DNA of 59,330 nt, from positions 1 through 59,330 of the forward strand of contig NZ_JACBFD010000038.1 of assembly GCF_013391405.1 (NCBI RefSeq), in the 5' to 3' direction. The notes beneath the pieces are model-generated. The model had not been told where the DNA came from. It did no database searches and saw only the letters and a program-made list of their open reading frames with translations. This DNA is from Staphylococcus sp. GSSP0090. Lineage in GTDB: Bacteria > Bacillota > Bacilli > Staphylococcales > Staphylococcaceae. The translations under genes and the position numbers were made by a program. This document shows, one piece after another, positions 49,871-57,081 of the stretch (within the stretch, counting starts at the first letter, position 1; each line of letters begins with the position of its first letter).

Positions 49871-49914
49871 TTTATTGCTTAAAACCTTACATATCACTTT
49901 AATATAATATTAAT

Positions 49915-49965
49915 CCTCTATAATTCTAAATTTATTTAGTTAATTATAGAGGACTTTTTATTTTC
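49915..49965 (+). terminator. Terminator of the 84-aa membrane protein gene
   Basis: A perfect 11-bp stem (49915-49925 with 49942-49952) is followed by ACTTTTTATTTT. Confidence 0.82.
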
Positions 49966-50013
49966 AAATTATATGCATAATTAATTATTATAAAGTTTTT
50001 TGCATATTTTAAT

Positions 50014-50041
50014 TTTACAAATCTTCTGAAAGCGCTATAAT
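50014..50041 (+). promoter_or_regulatory. Citrate transporter promoter overlapped by a cre site
   Basis: TTTACA (50014-50019), a 16-bp spacer and TATAAT (50036-50041). The sequence TGAAAGCGCTATAA (50027-50040) matches the CcpA cre consensus TGWAARCGYTWNCW in 13 of 14 positions and covers the -10. Catabolite repression is therefore likely. Confidence 0.7.
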
Positions 50042-50064
50042 ATAAAAAATAGGGGGGATTATAA

Positions 50065-51360
50065 ATGAATTTAGCTTTATTAGGTTTTATCATGATTATT
50101 ATATTCATGGTATTAATTATGACACGTAAAATGTCAGCCTTAACTGCATTAATTGTTATACCAACAATTTTTGCTTTGATTGGTGGTTTTTATGCAGGTC
50201 TCGGTAAATTTATGTTAGACGGTATTGAAACCGTTGCACCTACAGGGATTATGCTTACTTTCGCAATACTCTATTTCGGTGTTATGATCGACGCGGGCTT
50301 ATTCGAACCAGTCATTAATCAAATTATAAAAGTCGTTAAAGGGGATCCAGTCAAAATCACATTTGGTACCGTTATCTTAGCATCAATGGTAGCATTAGAT
50401 GGCGATGGAACAACGACATTCATCATTACCGTTACAGCAATGATGCCACTTTACAAAAAAATCGGCATGAGTTTATATACACTTTCAACACTGGCACTAT
50501 TATCAATTGGTGTTATGAATATGTTACCTTGGGGCGGTCCAACGGCACGAGCAATATCTTCACTGCAAGTCACTACTGAAGAAGTGTTTGTACCAATTAT
50601 TCCTGCTATGATTGCCGGAATTGTTTTTGCTTTTGGTGTTGCATACATACTAGGTAAACGTGCCAAAAAACACATTACATCTTATACAGACATTGATTTA
50701 GATGATATTAAACCTACAGATACAAAAGAAGAATCATTACTTAAAAGACCTAAAATGCTTATACCAAACGCCATACTTACGATTTCACTAATTGTATGTT
50801 TGGTTTTAGGTATCATGCCTATTCCAGTTATGTTTATGCTGTGGTTCGGTGTAGCCATTTTACTAAATTATCCAAATCTCAGTATTCAAAATTCAGTTGT
50901 AAAAAAACATGCTGGAGATGTTTTATCCGTAATTAGCTTAGTATTTGCATCCGGTATATTTACTGGTGTCATGAACGGAACTAAGATGGTAAATGAAATG
51001 GCTAATGCTTTGGTACACATTATACCTGATGCAATGGGTAATCATTTTGCTTTGATCACAGCTATACTAAGTGGGCCATTCACTTACTTTATGGCAAATG
51101 ACCCATTTTATTATGGCGTACTACCAATTCTAGCTGAATCAGCACAACAATTTGGTATCTCTAAAGTAGATATGGCTAGAGCATCAGTGTTAGGACAACC
51201 GCTTCATGTATTGAGTCCACTGTACGCTGCAGGTTACTTACTTGTTGGTATGTTGGATATTGAATACGGACAAAACCAAAGAATCGTTATCAAATGGGCC
51301 ATCGGTTCCAGTTTATTTATGATTATTGTGTCCTGTATCCTTGGAATTATTCCTTGGTAA
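50065..51360 (+). CDS. CitMHS-family citrate/metal-citrate:H+ symporter
   Basis: This 431-aa transporter has 11-12 membrane helices. CitMHS family features are GIETVAPTGIMLTFAILYFGVMIDAGLF near the first third (split over residues 53-80), VALDGDGTTTFIITVTAM near 112-129, MLPWGGPTARA near 153-163 and a C-terminal MANDPFYYGVLPILAE near 347-362. It takes up citrate complexed with Mg2+ or another divalent metal; the preferred metal is unknown. A RBS (AGGGGGG) precedes ATG 50065. A cre site over the promoter suggests repression by good carbon sources. No citrate lyase or sensor gene is adjacent. Confidence 0.9.
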   Translation: MNLALLGFIMIIIFMVLIMTRKMSALTALIVIPTIFALIGGFYAGLGKFMLDGIETVAPTGIMLTFAILYFGVMIDAGLFEPVINQIIKVVKGDPVKITFGTVILASMVALDGDGTTTFIITVTAMMPLYKKIGMSLYTLSTLALLSIGVMNMLPWGGPTARAISSLQVTTEEVFVPIIPAMIAGIVFAFGVAYILGKRAKKHITSYTDIDLDDIKPTDTKEESLLKRPKMLIPNAILTISLIVCLVLGIMPIPVMFMLWFGVAILLNYPNLSIQNSVVKKHAGDVLSVISLVFASGIFTGVMNGTKMVNEMANALVHIIPDAMGNHFALITAILSGPFTYFMANDPFYYGVLPILAESAQQFGISKVDMARASVLGQPLHVLSPLYAAGYLLVGMLDIEYGQNQRIVIKWAIGSSLFMIIVSCILGIIPW

Positions 51361-51399
51361 AGAAGTCAAAAAACCACGACCTTTTGATGTCGTAGGTTC

Positions 51400-51440
51400 A
51401 AACTGTCGACAAAGTTTTTTACTTTGTTGACAGTTTTTTT
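51400..51440 (+). terminator. Terminator of the citrate transporter gene
   Basis: A 16-bp stem with one G-U (51400-51415 with 51421-51436, 5-nt loop) ends in T7. A short hairpin AACC-CGAC/GTCG-GGTT precedes it. Confidence 0.88.
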
Positions 51441-51482
51441 GTGCTTGCTTCGATGATAAATATAGATTAAGAAAATATAAAA

Positions 51483-51527
51483 AAATAGACAACTCTGCCA
51501 CAAATTATGTGATGGGTTTGTCTATTT
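51483..51527. repeat. Inverted repeat, possible second terminator
   Basis: AAATAGACAA (51483-51492) pairs perfectly with 51518-51527. The right side is followed by CCTTAACC, so as a plus-strand terminator it is weak; on the minus strand T5 follows. Confidence 0.5.
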
Positions 51528-51586
51528 CCTTAACCTACGCACTATAGTGTCGTATTTATTTGTGTTTCATTTGTTATAATAAGTCG

Positions 51587-51664
51587 AAATGATCAGTTAC
51601 TTTTAAGATGGCATGCTCTTTCAATCCATCAGCATATGACTATATAATTCACTGATATTTTTTT
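51587..51664 (+). ncRNA. Candidate small RNA
   Basis: An extended -10 (TGT-TATAAT, 51572-51580) is followed by about 75 nt with an inner stem (GATGG 51607-51611, CCATC 51626-51630) and an outer pair (ATCAGT 51592-51597, ACTGAT 51651-51656) that ends in ATTTTTTT. There is no ORF. The outer stem is only 6 bp, so this is tentative. Confidence 0.3.
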
Positions 51665-51719
51665 ATGCTTTATGAATGATTCAAAAAATGACAAAATAAT
51701 AATTTATTTTATGAATATC

Positions 51720-51745
51720 GTTTTATTTTCCGCACACATGGGTAA
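51720..51745 (+). promoter_or_regulatory. SigB-like promoter of the 78-aa gene
   Basis: GTTTTA (51720-51725), a 14-bp spacer and GGGTAA (51740-51745) fit the SigB pattern GTTTAA-N12-15-GGGTAT. The ATG follows 39 bp later. Confidence 0.6.
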
Positions 51746-51783
51746 AAGTTAACGTCGGATTTACAATATTAAGGAGTGTTTTT

Positions 51784-52020
51784 ATGAATCAACTTAATGA
51801 ATGTAACTATGTTAATCCATCTAATGTTTCACTTGATTGGGAATGCTTTGTTGTGAGTAAAAGTGATATGGAACTGGATGGTTTACCTAAGGAACTCATT
51901 AACTCATGGATGGCTCAAAATATAATTGAACCTTTCTCGATCAGAAATAACGAAATAAATTTTAAAACTCAAGATATTAGAGATGCTTTGAGAAAACAAA
52001 ATTGGTATTACGATAAGTAA
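51784..52020 (+). CDS. Hypothetical protein, 78 aa
   Basis: This small soluble protein is not recognised. It is acidic in the first half, with tryptophans at both ends (SLDWECFVVSK near 16-26, KQNWYYDK at the C-terminus) and a helix-like stretch KTQDIRDALRKQ near 61-72. AAGGAG lies eight bases upstream of ATG 51784. The SigB-like promoter suggests a stress-linked gene. It is convergent with the YozE-like gene, 12 bp away, without a clear terminator between them. Confidence 0.68.
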   Translation: MNQLNECNYVNPSNVSLDWECFVVSKSDMELDGLPKELINSWMAQNIIEPFSIRNNEINFKTQDIRDALRKQNWYYDK

Positions 52021-52032
52021 ACATCGGGTTAA

Positions 52033-52248
52033 TTATGCAAGTTCAATATTATTAAGGTATAAACTCAATGCTCTTTTTGCGGATGCTAATACTTCGTGAT
52101 CAAAATAATTACTATAAAAATACGAGTTTAACTTATTAGAACTCGTTTCATATCTAGGGAAATTCTTGTCGCCCATGATTTTATGTGCAAGTTGCCCTAA
52201 CGGTGTATCGTCTTCAATAAAACCAATTACAAAATCATAAAATGTCAT
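52033..52248 (-). CDS. YozE family protein (SAM-like fold)
   Basis: This 71-aa cytoplasmic protein belongs to the YozE_SAM_like family, seen in MTFYDFVIGFIEDDTPLGQLAHKI (split over 1-24) and FPRYETS near 30-36. The family has a four-helix SAM-like fold and no known function. It is more divergent than the usual YozE. The start is ATG 52246-52248, eight bases after GAGG; two earlier in-frame ATGs are too close to or upstream of the box. Confidence 0.72.
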   Translation of the reverse strand: MTFYDFVIGFIEDDTPLGQLAHKIMGDKNFPRYETSSNKLNSYFYSNYFDHEVLASAKRALSLYLNNIELA

Positions 52249-52456
52249 AAGCATTACCTCGACTATCTTTATTTTATTCGTTACACTGTTAAATGTTTTC
52301 AAATCTTTATTTAATCATAACAAATAATAACTATTTGTCTATTACGGTACATTTTAAAATTTAAAAGTTTTTTAATTGTATACTGTTATCACAATATTAA
52401 ATTAAGAATTGTAAAATTTATAAAGTTTTCGTTAATCTCTCTTAATAAAATGAACA

Positions 52457-52490
52457 GGTTGCTAAAGGAACCTTATTAGCACCCTTTTTA
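52457..52490 (+). terminator. Orphan terminator-like hairpin
   Basis: GGTTGCTAA (52457-52465) pairs with TTAGCACC (52476-52483) with one bulge and is followed by CTTTTTAACG. No plus-strand gene precedes it for 430 bp. Confidence 0.5.
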
Positions 52491-52510
52491 ACGTCTTATA
52501 TTAACGAAAG

Positions 52511-52543
52511 AAAGCCTACGCAAATGCATGCGTAGGCTTTTCC
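52511..52543 (-). terminator. Terminator of the TM2 gene
   Basis: A perfect 12-bp stem (52511-52522 with 52529-52540, 6-nt loop) lies downstream of the TM2 gene on the minus strand, with TTTCTTTCG after it; TTTTCC follows on the plus side. Confidence 0.78.
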
Positions 52544-52584
52544 TATGTTAATTTCTTCTTATTTAATCTAAATGATATTGACCT

Positions 52585-52794
52585 TTAAACTAATACATTA
52601 CCATTTTGATCTGCTGGTTTGAATAATGTTAAGATTGCACCAATAATTGCTAAAATTTGTGGTATACCTGTCCAACAAAATACTAGGAAAAGAATACCCA
52701 TACCTGTTTTTCTTGCGTAAAATTTATGAATACCGAAACTACCCAAGAAAACAGCTAAAACAATGTAAATTACTTTATTTACTTCATTCATCAT
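52585..52794 (-). CDS. TM2 domain-containing membrane protein
   Basis: This 69-aa protein has two membrane helices with the TM2 signature FLGSFGIHKFYARKTGMG between them (about 15-32), then FCWTGIPQILAIIGAILTLF. TM2 proteins are widespread, small and of unknown function in bacteria. Two adjacent ATG codons (52792-52794 and 52789-52791) follow AGGAG; either may start the gene. The 165-aa gene lies 65 bp upstream in the same orientation. Confidence 0.85.
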   Translation of the reverse strand: MMNEVNKVIYIVLAVFLGSFGIHKFYARKTGMGILFLVFCWTGIPQILAIIGAILTLFKPADQNGNVLV

Positions 52795-52859
52795 TCTATC
52801 TCCTATCTCTGTAATATTACTTTTATTATACATTAATCTTCTACATTATTTAAAGTATA

Positions 52860-53357
52860 TTACTTTTGACTGTATTGTAACTCAAAGAATCTTTTTTCAA
52901 GTGCTAAGATTTCTGTATAATGATTGGGCATAATTTCTGAACTAAGTTCTATCAACTTATCTAAGATAAAGTCCATTAACCTTGCGTTATCTTTTGAATG
53001 CTCAAAATGTATTTTCACTTGTTCAATCATTGTATTTTCTACTAATAGTACAAGTGCCCGTCCATATGCTTTATCCACTTTTCCTCTTTGAAAAGCTGGT
53101 TCTAAATAATTAACAATTTCATCTGCCTTTTCGAACTCACTAAAGCCCGTCTTGATATGTTCATTTAATTTATTGGCAATATCTTTAATTCTCTCGTCTT
53201 CTTGATTATTATCTGGCATTAATGAATTTCTTATTTCAACTTTTTGTTGTACAATTTCAGATTCAACTTTTTCGAATTCATCTTTATGTTCATCTATATT
53301 TTTGGATTGTAGTGATTCGATACTTTGTTCTACTTGTCTTAAACGATTATCTTCCAT
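52860..53357 (-). CDS. Hypothetical coiled-coil protein, 165 aa
   Basis: This soluble, strongly charged helical protein is unrecognised. The first 50 residues look like a coiled coil (RLRQVEQSIESLQSKNIDE pattern), a linker with NNQED follows, then a helical C-terminal domain (about 65-165, LNEHIKTGFSEFEKADEI and YGRALVLLVENTMIEQVKI). No signal peptide. A RBS (GGGGGAA) is present upstream of ATG 53357. It may be in one transcript with the TM2 gene, suggesting a membrane partner; that is inference. Confidence 0.7.
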   Translation of the reverse strand: MEDNRLRQVEQSIESLQSKNIDEHKDEFEKVESEIVQQKVEIRNSLMPDNNQEDERIKDIANKLNEHIKTGFSEFEKADEIVNYLEPAFQRGKVDKAYGRALVLLVENTMIEQVKIHFEHSKDNARLMDFILDKLIELSSEIMPNHYTEILALEKRFFELQYSQK

Positions 53358-53610
53358 TTTATTCCCCCCTTATTTAAAGTATATGATAATATTACTTTAC
53401 CTAATTTGTTTATTCTAAAACTTAAAGATACTTTGCCTCACGCTTAATCACATAAAAAATTATATAAAATTAATCCAATATTTCTCTATGGCAGTTTGCT
53501 AATTAGTGATAAGATGATAAAGTTATGAACAATTATAAACTTATTCAATGCTTTGATTTTATCGAACTCACTATAAAGCATTTATATATCATTAAAGGAG
53601 GTATAGTGCT

Positions 53611-53793
53611 TTGAATCTACATTTTATGATCGTTTTTTGGTTATCTCTTATCTTTTTAATATGTGGTATTGTCTCACTTATCACATACAAAATAAAAGGT
53701 TCTGAACAAGCGAAAGAATCATTACTTGGCGTTACAGTCATGTTACTTATTTTTGGTGTTGTAGGTATCCTGTTTGCACTCATATTTAGTTAA
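53611..53793 (+). CDS. Small membrane protein, 60 aa, unrecognised
   Basis: This 60-aa protein has two membrane helices (about 5-26 and 39-59) joined by a short charged loop KIKGSEQAKES. The start codon is TTG 53611, nine bases after AAAGGAGG (53594-53601), a strong box. The function is unknown. It is a monocistronic gene, followed by a hairpin at 53829-53880. Confidence 0.72.
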   Translation: MNLHFMIVFWLSLIFLICGIVSLITYKIKGSEQAKESLLGVTVMLLIFGVVGILFALIFS

Positions 53794-53828
53794 ATATTGT
53801 ACTAGTTGCGCTTTGATATAATAAGATG

Positions 53829-53880
53829 CGCCCTGTAAAGTAGACATGTTATAAATGTAAACTTCGCAGGGCGTATATTT
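53829..53880 (+). terminator. Terminator of the 60-aa gene
   Basis: CGCCCTG (53829-53835) pairs with CAGGGCG (53867-53873), extended by AAGT/ACTT and an inner ACAT/ATGT. TATATTTATG follows. Confidence 0.65.
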
Positions 53881-53998
53881 ATGTCTTGTTACCTTTAAGT
53901 TATTTTTTTAGGCAGTTTTCTATTCTATGTCTGACTTTGCTCATTCAACTTACACATCATTCTAAAGTTAATAGGCATTACGCACTCTATGTTTCATT

Positions 53999-54208
53999 TT
54001 AATCAGTTAAAAATGTATATATTAATAAAATCACGATTGCTAAAATAAAAAAGTATATAAAACGTTTAACTGTTCGCATCCTTTCATGTTGTACCTCATC
54101 TTTTGAGTGGTTCGTATTTTCATGTAGCCTTGTATTAATAAATAAAAATGGCATTGTTGCTAAAAATGCAAATATGAGGCTAAGGATCACGATAACAAGA
54201 AAATTCAT
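53999..54208 (-). CDS. Small membrane protein, 69 aa, unrecognised
   Basis: This 69-aa protein has two membrane helices (about 2-25 and 46-66) separated by a very polar, histidine-containing loop (NTRLHENTNHSKDEVQHER near 26-44). The function is unknown. The start is ATG 54206-54208, five bases after GAGGTG; six upstream in-frame codons are rejected because they cover the box. It is a single gene between convergent and divergent plus-strand genes. Confidence 0.68.
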   Translation of the reverse strand: MNFLVIVILSLIFAFLATMPFLFINTRLHENTNHSKDEVQHERMRTVKRFIYFFILAIVILLIYTFLTD

Positions 54209-54373
54209 AACATCACCTCTACTCAACTTTATCGTTACTATGCTTATTCCCTTAAAAATTCAACTTAACTATGCTAATGAAAATCTTTTCAAATTGTATA
54301 ATCATTGCTATTTTTGATTTATAATATAATCAATACAATATAACTAACTTGATTTATCTTAGGAGTGTTATTT

Positions 54374-54622
54374 ATGAAATTAACTTATTTACCTGAATGG
54401 CAGCTAATCAATCAAAGTAAACAAACATTTGCAATACAAGAGGATCAAACTTCTATTTCATTAGTTAGCCCAATGAATGAATATGCTATGGGTATCTTAT
54501 GCCAAGTATTTTTCACAACTGAAAATGCTGAAGTTATTGATGTTTCAGTTGAAAATAATAGTCAATCTGTCGTTGCAGAAGTCAACAAAACTAAAAAACA
54601 AATTGTTATTCAAGATATCTAA
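54374..54622 (+). CDS. Hypothetical protein, 82 aa
   Basis: This 82-aa soluble protein is likely mostly beta strands (FAIQEDQTSISLVSP, VIDVSVENNSQSVVAEV). It is unrecognised and has no signal or membrane segment. The start is ATG 54374, eight bases after AGGAG; a GTG nine bases upstream lies in the box. Tandem TATAAT sequences (54320-54330) are probable -10 elements. The 44-aa gene follows 120 bp later on the same strand. Confidence 0.65.
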   Translation: MKLTYLPEWQLINQSKQTFAIQEDQTSISLVSPMNEYAMGILCQVFFTTENAEVIDVSVENNSQSVVAEVNKTKKQIVIQDI

Positions 54623-54742
54623 ATCGACTTTACATTTACTAAAAATGGGTATATAGCTAATAATAAGTATATTTACAACTATGGCATATCCTTTCTTGCA
54701 ACAGAGCTTAACTCATTAGATTAAGATAGGTGCGTGGTGAAA

Positions 54743-54877
54743 ATGAAATTATTCAAAAATCTTTTACTATTGCTAACTGGTGTCCTCGTCATACGTGCTT
54801 TATTATTGAATGTCGTCAATGCCAATGAAGACAAAATTGAAAATAAAGTAAATGTGCAAGCTCAGAAAAAATCATAG
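54743..54877 (+). CDS. 44-aa single-TM protein (family A, copy 1), unrecognised
   Basis: This 44-codon ORF encodes an N-terminal membrane helix (MKLFKNLLLLLTGVLVIRAL, residues 1-20) and a polar tail with acidic then basic residues. AGGTG (54728-54732) precedes it; a GTG at 54737 two codons upstream is an alternative start. It aligns without gaps to the 44-aa protein at 56162 (MKxF, LL, G, LLNxV and E shared; about 11 identities in 30), so the two are paralogues. A strong terminator follows at 54889-54942. The function is unknown. Confidence 0.6.
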   Translation: MKLFKNLLLLLTGVLVIRALLLNVVNANEDKIENKVNVQAQKKS

Positions 54878-54888
54878 CATTTAAGCCT

Positions 54889-54942
54889 AATAAACCTCAC
54901 ACTTTCGTTCCATAAACTTTAACTTTGTGAGGTTTATTTTAA
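54889..54942 (+). terminator. Terminator of the 44-aa gene (copy 1)
   Basis: A perfect 13-bp stem (54889-54901 with 54926-54938) is followed by TTAATC. Its presence supports a real gene just upstream. Confidence 0.8.
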
Positions 54943-54994
54943 TCTCTGTCAGTTTCCAAAACTTAATCATATTTACAGTTAAAGTGAGGTTCGT

Positions 54995-55957
54995 ATGCAA
55001 CATTTCAAAACAAAAATTGAGCACTTTCAAATCTATATTTATTTTTCTGCGTTAATACTCGCTATAGTGATAGGTCTTAATTTCCCAAGTATATCTGGTA
55101 TTTTAGAAACGTTCGTTGCTATATTTATCGCGATACTTATGTTTAGCATGTTTTCACAAATTCCTTTTTTCGAATTACAAAAACATGTACTAAATCTTAA
55201 ATATGTGACGGCATTGATCATTGCTAATTTTGTAATCCTCCCCATTTTCGTTTACATATTAATAACTCTTTTCAATATAAATGAATCTGCATTGTTAATC
55301 GGACTATTTCTAGTATTATTAACACCATGTATTGATTACGTTATTGTTTTTACCGCATTAGGTAAAGGAGACGCTCAATATATGCTTATATCAACACCAA
55401 TTTTATTTGTGTTACAAATTTTGTTATTGCCATTATATTTAACGTTGTTTTTAGATAAGTCTGTACTAGCGATTATTGATATAGCACCGTTTATACAATC
55501 TTTTTTCACATTTATAGTTACTCCGTTACTACTTGCATTGATTTTACAATTATTGAGCAAAAAATATTACGTTATGTCGCAAGCTTTAAAGGGGACTTCT
55601 TGGTTACCTGAACTCTTTATGTCACTCGTCTTATTTAGCGTCGTGGGTTCCCAAATCAATAAAATTGCTAATGATTTGTCTATTGTTGTCAAAGTCGCAC
55701 CCATATATATCATCTTTATGCTTATCGCTCCTTTTATTGGATATTTAACAGGTAAACTATTCAATTTACAGCCACCTATTTTGCGAACCTTAGCATTTAG
55801 TACGAGCACTAGAAACGCATTGGTTGTACTTCCACTTGCATTATCATTACCAGATCGATGGATTACCATAGCAACAACGGTGATTATTACGCAGACTTTA
55901 ATTGAATTGTTAGGTGAACTTTTTTATATAAAAGTCATCCCTTGGTTAATTAAATAA
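54995..55957 (+). CDS. Bile acid:sodium symporter (BASS) / arsenical-resistance-type transporter
   Basis: This 320-aa membrane protein has about ten helices in the BASS superfamily. Features are LLTPCIDYVIVFTALGKGDAQ near 108-128 and FSTSTRNALVVLPLALSLP near 267-285. It looks like ACR3-type arsenite permeases, but no arsR or arsC gene is adjacent and the substrate is unknown. AGTGAGG precedes ATG 54995. It lies between the two 44-aa paralogues. Confidence 0.82.
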   Translation: MQHFKTKIEHFQIYIYFSALILAIVIGLNFPSISGILETFVAIFIAILMFSMFSQIPFFELQKHVLNLKYVTALIIANFVILPIFVYILITLFNINESALLIGLFLVLLTPCIDYVIVFTALGKGDAQYMLISTPILFVLQILLLPLYLTLFLDKSVLAIIDIAPFIQSFFTFIVTPLLLALILQLLSKKYYVMSQALKGTSWLPELFMSLVLFSVVGSQINKIANDLSIVVKVAPIYIIFMLIAPFIGYLTGKLFNLQPPILRTLAFSTSTRNALVVLPLALSLPDRWITIATTVIITQTLIELLGELFYIKVIPWLIK

Positions 55958-56161
55958 CAATATATTAAATCATGTCTACATACTTAGTTCTAAAATTCAA
56001 TAAAATTTCTATGTTTGATTATTACATAATTTAATATGATACAACTCAAGCATTTGGTATAATTGATATGAATCGTAAAATGTTACTTTATAGTATAAAA
56101 TGACATTTAAGCATTATGTTTTTCAGGTTTAATATTGAATTTAACTTAGGAGATGGATATG

Positions 56162-56296
56162 ATGAAAAAATTTATTTTAGTTTTATTGGGGATTATTGGT
56201 CTTAGCTTTTTAATCAAGCCTTTATTAAACATTGTTATTGATGATGAATTAGAAGAAGATGTGGTTGACGAAGATAGAACAAGTAGTCAGTTTTAA
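56162..56296 (+). CDS. 44-aa single-TM protein (family A, copy 2), unrecognised
   Basis: This 44-codon ORF encodes an N-terminal helix (KKFILVLLGIIGLSFLIK) and a very acidic tail with eleven Asp/Glu in about twenty residues. AGGAG (56148-56152) precedes two adjacent ATG codons (56159 and 56162); the second gives better spacing. TGG-TATAAT near 56056-56064 is a possible extended -10. It is paralogous to the 44-aa protein at 54743. Function unknown; most likely a membrane-bound small regulator or partner protein. Confidence 0.62.
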   Translation: MKKFILVLLGIIGLSFLIKPLLNIVIDDELEEDVVDEDRTSSQF

Positions 56297-56599
56297 TATA
56301 CTTTTATTTAAGACATACATAAACAATGAAAACGTAGGATAGAAATCCTTACTTTCAAAATGGTAGTGAGTCTGGGCATTGATTTATGTTCCAGGCTTTT
56401 CTTAATCTATCGCCCCGCCCTTTAGTAAACATGTGAATGAGCTGATATCAACTCAATAACTAGATCAAATTGCTCCCCCATATACTTACATTGTTTTAAG
56501 AATTCAATTTATTTCTTTTTATGTGTTAATGATTTAAAATGATGTTATGTTTACTTTTTACACTTATGTAACCTCGCAAATTTTTCTTGGGGTGATGAT
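56297..56599. other. Intergenic region between two small genes
   Basis: This stretch holds the terminator of the 44-aa gene (56369-56405) and a C-rich stretch near 56411-56420. No further gene is visible; the sequence before 56600 should hold the promoter of the 58-aa gene. Confidence 0.5.
56369..56405 (+). terminator. Terminator of the 44-aa gene (copy 2)
   Basis: The stem 56369-56379 with 56386-56397, with wobble pairs, is followed by TTTTCTTAATC. Confidence 0.68.
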
Positions 56600-56776
56600 A
56601 TGAAAATATTAAGAAAAACAACCGAAAATAACGCTATGATTTACCATATACAAACAGATTTAGGGCTCATTATTAAAGTTAAACCAGATTCAAATGTATC
56701 CGAATCTCAAATCAATAACATATTACAAAACATATCTAAAGAAATGGACGATAAACTCAGACAAAATGTTGAATAA
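56600..56776 (+). CDS. 58-aa small protein (family B, copy 1), unrecognised
   Basis: This soluble 58-aa protein starts MKILRKTT and contains the shared core YHIQTDLGLIIKVK (15-28), probably a beta hairpin, followed by a helix (about 36-56). GGGGTGATGAT lies just before ATG 56600. It aligns without gaps to the 54-aa protein at 57489 (LRK, YH, TD, GL, K; about 15 identities in 51), so the two form a small paralogous family. I know no described family for it. Confidence 0.65.
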   Translation: MKILRKTTENNAMIYHIQTDLGLIIKVKPDSNVSESQINNILQNISKEMDDKLRQNVE

Positions 56777-56791
56777 ATTCGATTAAGATAT

Positions 56792-56852
56792 AAAGCAGTA
56801 GCGTTAAAATAGCCTTTGGGGCTATTTTAACGCTACTGCTTTGTTTTTTATT
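56792..56852. terminator. Very long perfect hairpin between convergent genes
   Basis: A perfect 23-bp stem (56792-56814 with 56820-56842, 5-nt loop) is followed by GTTTTTTATT on the plus side and TTATATCTTAATCG on the minus side. It should end the 58-aa gene and the convergent 76-aa gene. Confidence 0.9.
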
Positions 56853-57081
56853 AATTCATGATGACAATAATAAAACCTATAAATAATACAAACGTAGATA
56901 ATCTTGGTTTACTTTTTCCTAACAACCCACTAAGTAAAACCAGTGACAAACCTACTATTAATAATTGATGATTAAATGTCGTGATACCTAATACATCACC
57001 AATCATCATAATGACACCATAAATAATGATGATACTGATAAAAATACTACAAATCAGTGAAAGCATATTTAATAATTTCAT
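56851..57081 (-). CDS. Small membrane protein, 76 aa, unrecognised
   Basis: This 76-aa protein has three hydrophobic segments (about 4-28, 38-54, 59-75) with a short basic loop GKSKPR near 55-60. The function is unknown. AAAAGGATG precedes ATG 57081. Its upstream region contains the candidate sRNA and a terminator-like hairpin (57109-57130), so the gene might be controlled by attenuation, or be expressed from its own weak promoter. Confidence 0.65.
   Translation of the reverse strand: MKLLNMLSLICSIFISIIIIYGVIMMIGDVLGITTFNHQLLIVGLSLVLLSGLLGKSKPRLSTFVLFIGFIIVIMN

Larger units (their letters stand above)
51361..51783. other. Intergenic region with terminators, candidate sRNA and SigB-like promoter
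   Basis: In order it holds a small hairpin (51372-51398), the transporter terminator (51400-51440), another inverted repeat (51483-51527), a candidate sRNA (51575-51664) and a SigB-like promoter (51720-51745) for the 78-aa gene. No ORF is supported. Confidence 0.55.
52249..52584. other. Intergenic region with two hairpins
   Basis: This stretch has a plus-strand terminator-like hairpin (52457-52490) and the terminator of the TM2 gene (52511-52543). The plus-strand hairpin has no recognised gene before it, so a short RNA from about 52385 is possible but unproven. There is no ORF. Confidence 0.5.

Noticed and set aside
54995..55957. Arsenic resistance operon
   Set aside because: Only a BASS/ACR3-like transporter is present. 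No arsR repressor or arsenate reductase is adjacent, and the ArsC-fold protein at 45.5 kb is the Spx/YusI type.
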